Shown piece after piece: positions 61,606 through 64,000 of a stretch of 64,000 nt of DNA. A model generated the notes under the pieces. That model was not told the origin of the DNA. It did not search any database and saw only the letters and a list, made by a program, of their open reading frames with translations. The translations under genes were made by a program, and so were the position numbers. Location of the stretch: the NCBI GenBank assembly GCA_011319805.1, contig SJRY01000057.1, forward strand, positions 47,492 through 111,491, read 5' to 3'. This DNA comes from Macrocybe gigantea. Lineage: Eukaryota; Basidiomycota; Agaricomycetes; Agaricales; Callistosporiaceae. Positions within the stretch are counted from its first letter, which is position 1; the number at the start of each line of letters is the position of its first letter.

Positions 61606-64000
61606 CTATGCCTTCTCTGGACCATCGTCGCCCTTTTCATCAGAAAGGAGTCCTAGCCGACGATAGATTGCTTCCTGACGTTCGCGATCGGCAGCCGCCA
61701 AGCTGGAGACTCCTCTGCTGAATACCTCATCCATTTCCTCTAGGGTGAGTCCTAACATTGACAGAGACATGATTAATTGTTTAATTTTGGTTCCCTGTAG
61801 GTCTGCGAGCCCTCACCCTTCGTTTCAGGAACCTTCCGTCTACGTCAACAAGCGGCAAAATCCAAAAAGGAAGCGACACTCACAAAGAAGAGAACGAAAA
61901 GCGCTCCCATGAATGAGAAGGCCTAGGTTTTGCAGGTGTTAGTCATGCCAGAGAATAGACTGTCCTGCCTTACGCCGAAGAATACGAAGGTTCCGAAACC
62001 CAAATGTTGTAACATTGTGGGTGTCACCTTTCGGTTTGATTAGTTCGGACGACCCCAAAAGGCGAATTTCCTACCTCGCCAACTACAACAAAGACAGGGC
62101 ACAATGCGATGAGCAGCCGTATCCAAGAACACACCAATCTCCCTACCAATGAAATTGTTCATCTGATGGTAAATGTTAATTCTTCGTTCTGCTGTACTTA
62201 TATGTGGGGCATACCCAGTTTGATGAAGTAGCTATTGACAGTCCTTTTCCTCGAACACTGAGTGGCCAGATCTGTTGTCATGTCATGTCATATCACAGCC
62301 CTCAGTAATAGCTTAGAATGTCATTACCTCTGCGACTAGAATCCACGCACATGGCCCTAGTAGGGCGAGTAGGTAGATGCTGGCTCATGTCGACCATACA
62401 TGACATAAAATATCTTACCCCAGCTATAACCAAACCCTGAGGGAAAGCGGAGAGATGGGAATAAAGCGAGAAACGGATCATGACGGCACCTACCTATCGC
62501 GAAAATCCAGACGAAGACGCAAGCAACCCACCCCGCGGCTAGGAACAGAATAAGAACTAACTTGATGTCGATTAGCCAGAAAATGCCTGCCGGAATGACT
62601 GAGCATCACACAAATGAGTGAAGAGGGCCGTCCAGAAAATGGAAGAAGGCGCTCACGATGCCCATGAGTTATGGTACAGGCCAGTCAGAATTGCAACGAT
62701 AAGGTGACATCTGTAAAGTGATTGAGCTTCGCATCCAGAGTCTAAACGAATGACTGACGCTGCCATCAAAAAGGCACCCGAAACTAGCACCGGCTTTCGG
62801 CCAACCTTGTCTACCCAAAGAACAGCCGGGATAGTAGCGAGGAACATACTGATGACAGGTCAATTGCTGTGAACTGCGCGGAGTATTATCTCTACTGACG
62901 CAATTCCGACGACACCAGTAGCCAGGAGCGAAATCGCGTTGCCAGTCAAGTTCAACGACTGAAAGATACTGGGAGCATAATACAGGATAGCGTTTACACC
63001 GGCTAGAAGCATGTCAGTAGAACCATGCGATACGTGGAATTGCAACCTACTCCACTGTTGAAAGAACATTGTCCTAAAGCCTGTTATAAAGGAAGAGACC
63101 AATGGCGTTCACACTCACAGGGATCCGACGGCAACCCGATAAAGCAGATCTAATGACTTTATGAATTTGTGGACTCCAAGAGCCAGGAGATTTGACGCAC
63201 TTGGAGTCGTGACCAGACTTAGGTAGTCGAAAAGTCCAAGTTTGAAGTTCGAAATGAATGAGCCGTCCTGATATTGGGGAACTTTTGTTCTGAAGTCTCC
63301 TTCTCAAACTATTGCCCCTTGATTTCCCTACAAATTATGAGTAATTGGAAGCTTTGCAGTCACACTAGTGCACATACAAGAACTCTATTCGGATTAGATC
63401 TGCATCAGGCGGAAGGCCTCGAGCACTGCTGAGAACAGCAATGGCCTCGTCGTCTCGGCCTTGGTTTACAAGCCATCTGAAGAAGTGGTTGCAGATGGTA
63501 TTATACTAAGGGAAGCCAGGCATACTTACCTGGCGAAAACGGCATGAACAATATCCGACTCCAAGAATCACCGCCGGGACGATCTGGAGAGCCAAAGGAA
63601 TTCTCCACGCCGCCTCGTGTTGGTGCTCACCGGTACCACCAATGTAATTGGTGCCTGTGATGGGCCAAGTTCATAATCCCATATAACAAGCAGATCCGTT
63701 TGTTAAAAATCTTGCCGTAATCAATCCAGAAAGAGATCATGATGCCAAACGTGATGGCGAGCTGTTGGAGCGCGACTAGACTTCCACGGACTTCAGGCGG
63801 AGCTATCTCGGCATTATAGAGGGGGACCGCCATGCTCAGAGACCCAACTCCCAGGCCGGTGACAAATCGCCCTGGAAAAACTTAGCTCAGAACGACATAC
63901 GATGAGACGATACTCACCCCCATATATCGATGGTGGTGCTCTAGCGGTTGTCGGACAATTACTCCGATAATAAAAACAATGACAGCTGAGGTTGTATCCT
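61606..64000 (-). CDS. MFS sugar porter, 5' end outside the window
   Basis: Sugar-porter family transporter, the gene running in from beyond 64000. From the N-terminal side: [128 protein letters not shown], and near the end [20 protein letters not shown]. These are the PESPR/GRK/PETKG type landmarks. Two flaws lie in one exon: an in-frame TAG after EIKGQ (about 63316), and a frame change at C4 (GGGG at 63276-63279 on the plus strand) before [13 protein letters not shown]. Either a pseudogene or sequence errors; the neighbouring pattern favours errors. It likely carries hexose or a related polyol. Confidence 0.75.

Overview
The window looks like ordinary chromosomal DNA of a filamentous basidiomycete, probably an Agaricomycete. 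Genes are dense on both strands. Almost every gene is cut by short introns of about 44-70 nt (GT...AG, often with a CTGAC/CTAAC-like branch site). The gene content also fits: a CBM1-GH5 endoglucanase, a YSL-like OPT transporter, a fungal 7TM receptor-like pair and a fungal Med19/Rox3. I see no CRISPR array, operon, phage, plasmid module, rRNA or convincing tRNA. I do not see a previously undescribed multi-gene system.

Layout. 1-12.4 kb: 3' end of a coiled-coil protein, an SLP-like metallophosphatase (-), a YheT/EMB8 alpha/beta hydrolase (+), two tandem 7TM genes (-, one truncated), a hidden five-exon mitochondrial protein (+), PP2A catalytic subunit (-) and chaperonin CCT5 (+). 12.7-25.8 kb: an AGC-like kinase (-), secreted GH89 alpha-N-acetylglucosaminidase (+), a Sec14-like CRAL-TRIO protein (-), proline iminopeptidase (+) and a SUN-domain nuclear-envelope protein (-). 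26-42.4 kb: alkaline phosphatase (-), BUD13 splicing factor (-), MFS transporter 1 (-), an I-BAR/IVY1-like protein (+), Mediator MED19 (-) and MFS transporter 2 (-), a paralogue of the first. 42.8-54.8 kb: CBM1-GH5 endoglucanase (-), SARAF (-), a RhoGAP (+), a CpG-poor gap, an OPT transporter (-) and cytosolic methionyl-tRNA synthetase (+). 54.8-64 kb: a basic, probably nuclear protein (+), an HSP20-like protein (-), a small secreted protein (-), an SRS2/UvrD helicase (-) and an MFS sugar porter (-) whose 5' end runs off the window.

How genes relate. Neighbours are mostly unrelated housekeeping genes. Several are divergent pairs sharing short promoters: SLP/YheT 229 bp, PP2A/CCT5 129 bp, Sec14/PIP 327 bp, OPT/MetRS about 250 bp. 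Others converge with very short 3' gaps, 47 bp in one case.

The most useful observations are gene-model ones. The PP2A stop codon sits alone in a last exon. Introns without stops occur in CCT5 and in the HSP20 gene (the latter apparently GC-AG). MED19 has a 44-nt intron. A complete five-exon mitochondrial gene is easily missed. About ten one-base reading-frame breaks, nearly all in homopolymer runs and several in essential genes, are most simply read as sequence errors rather than pseudogenes. Exon boundaries were inferred by eye from frame continuity and remembered family sequence, so individual splice sites may be off by a few bases.
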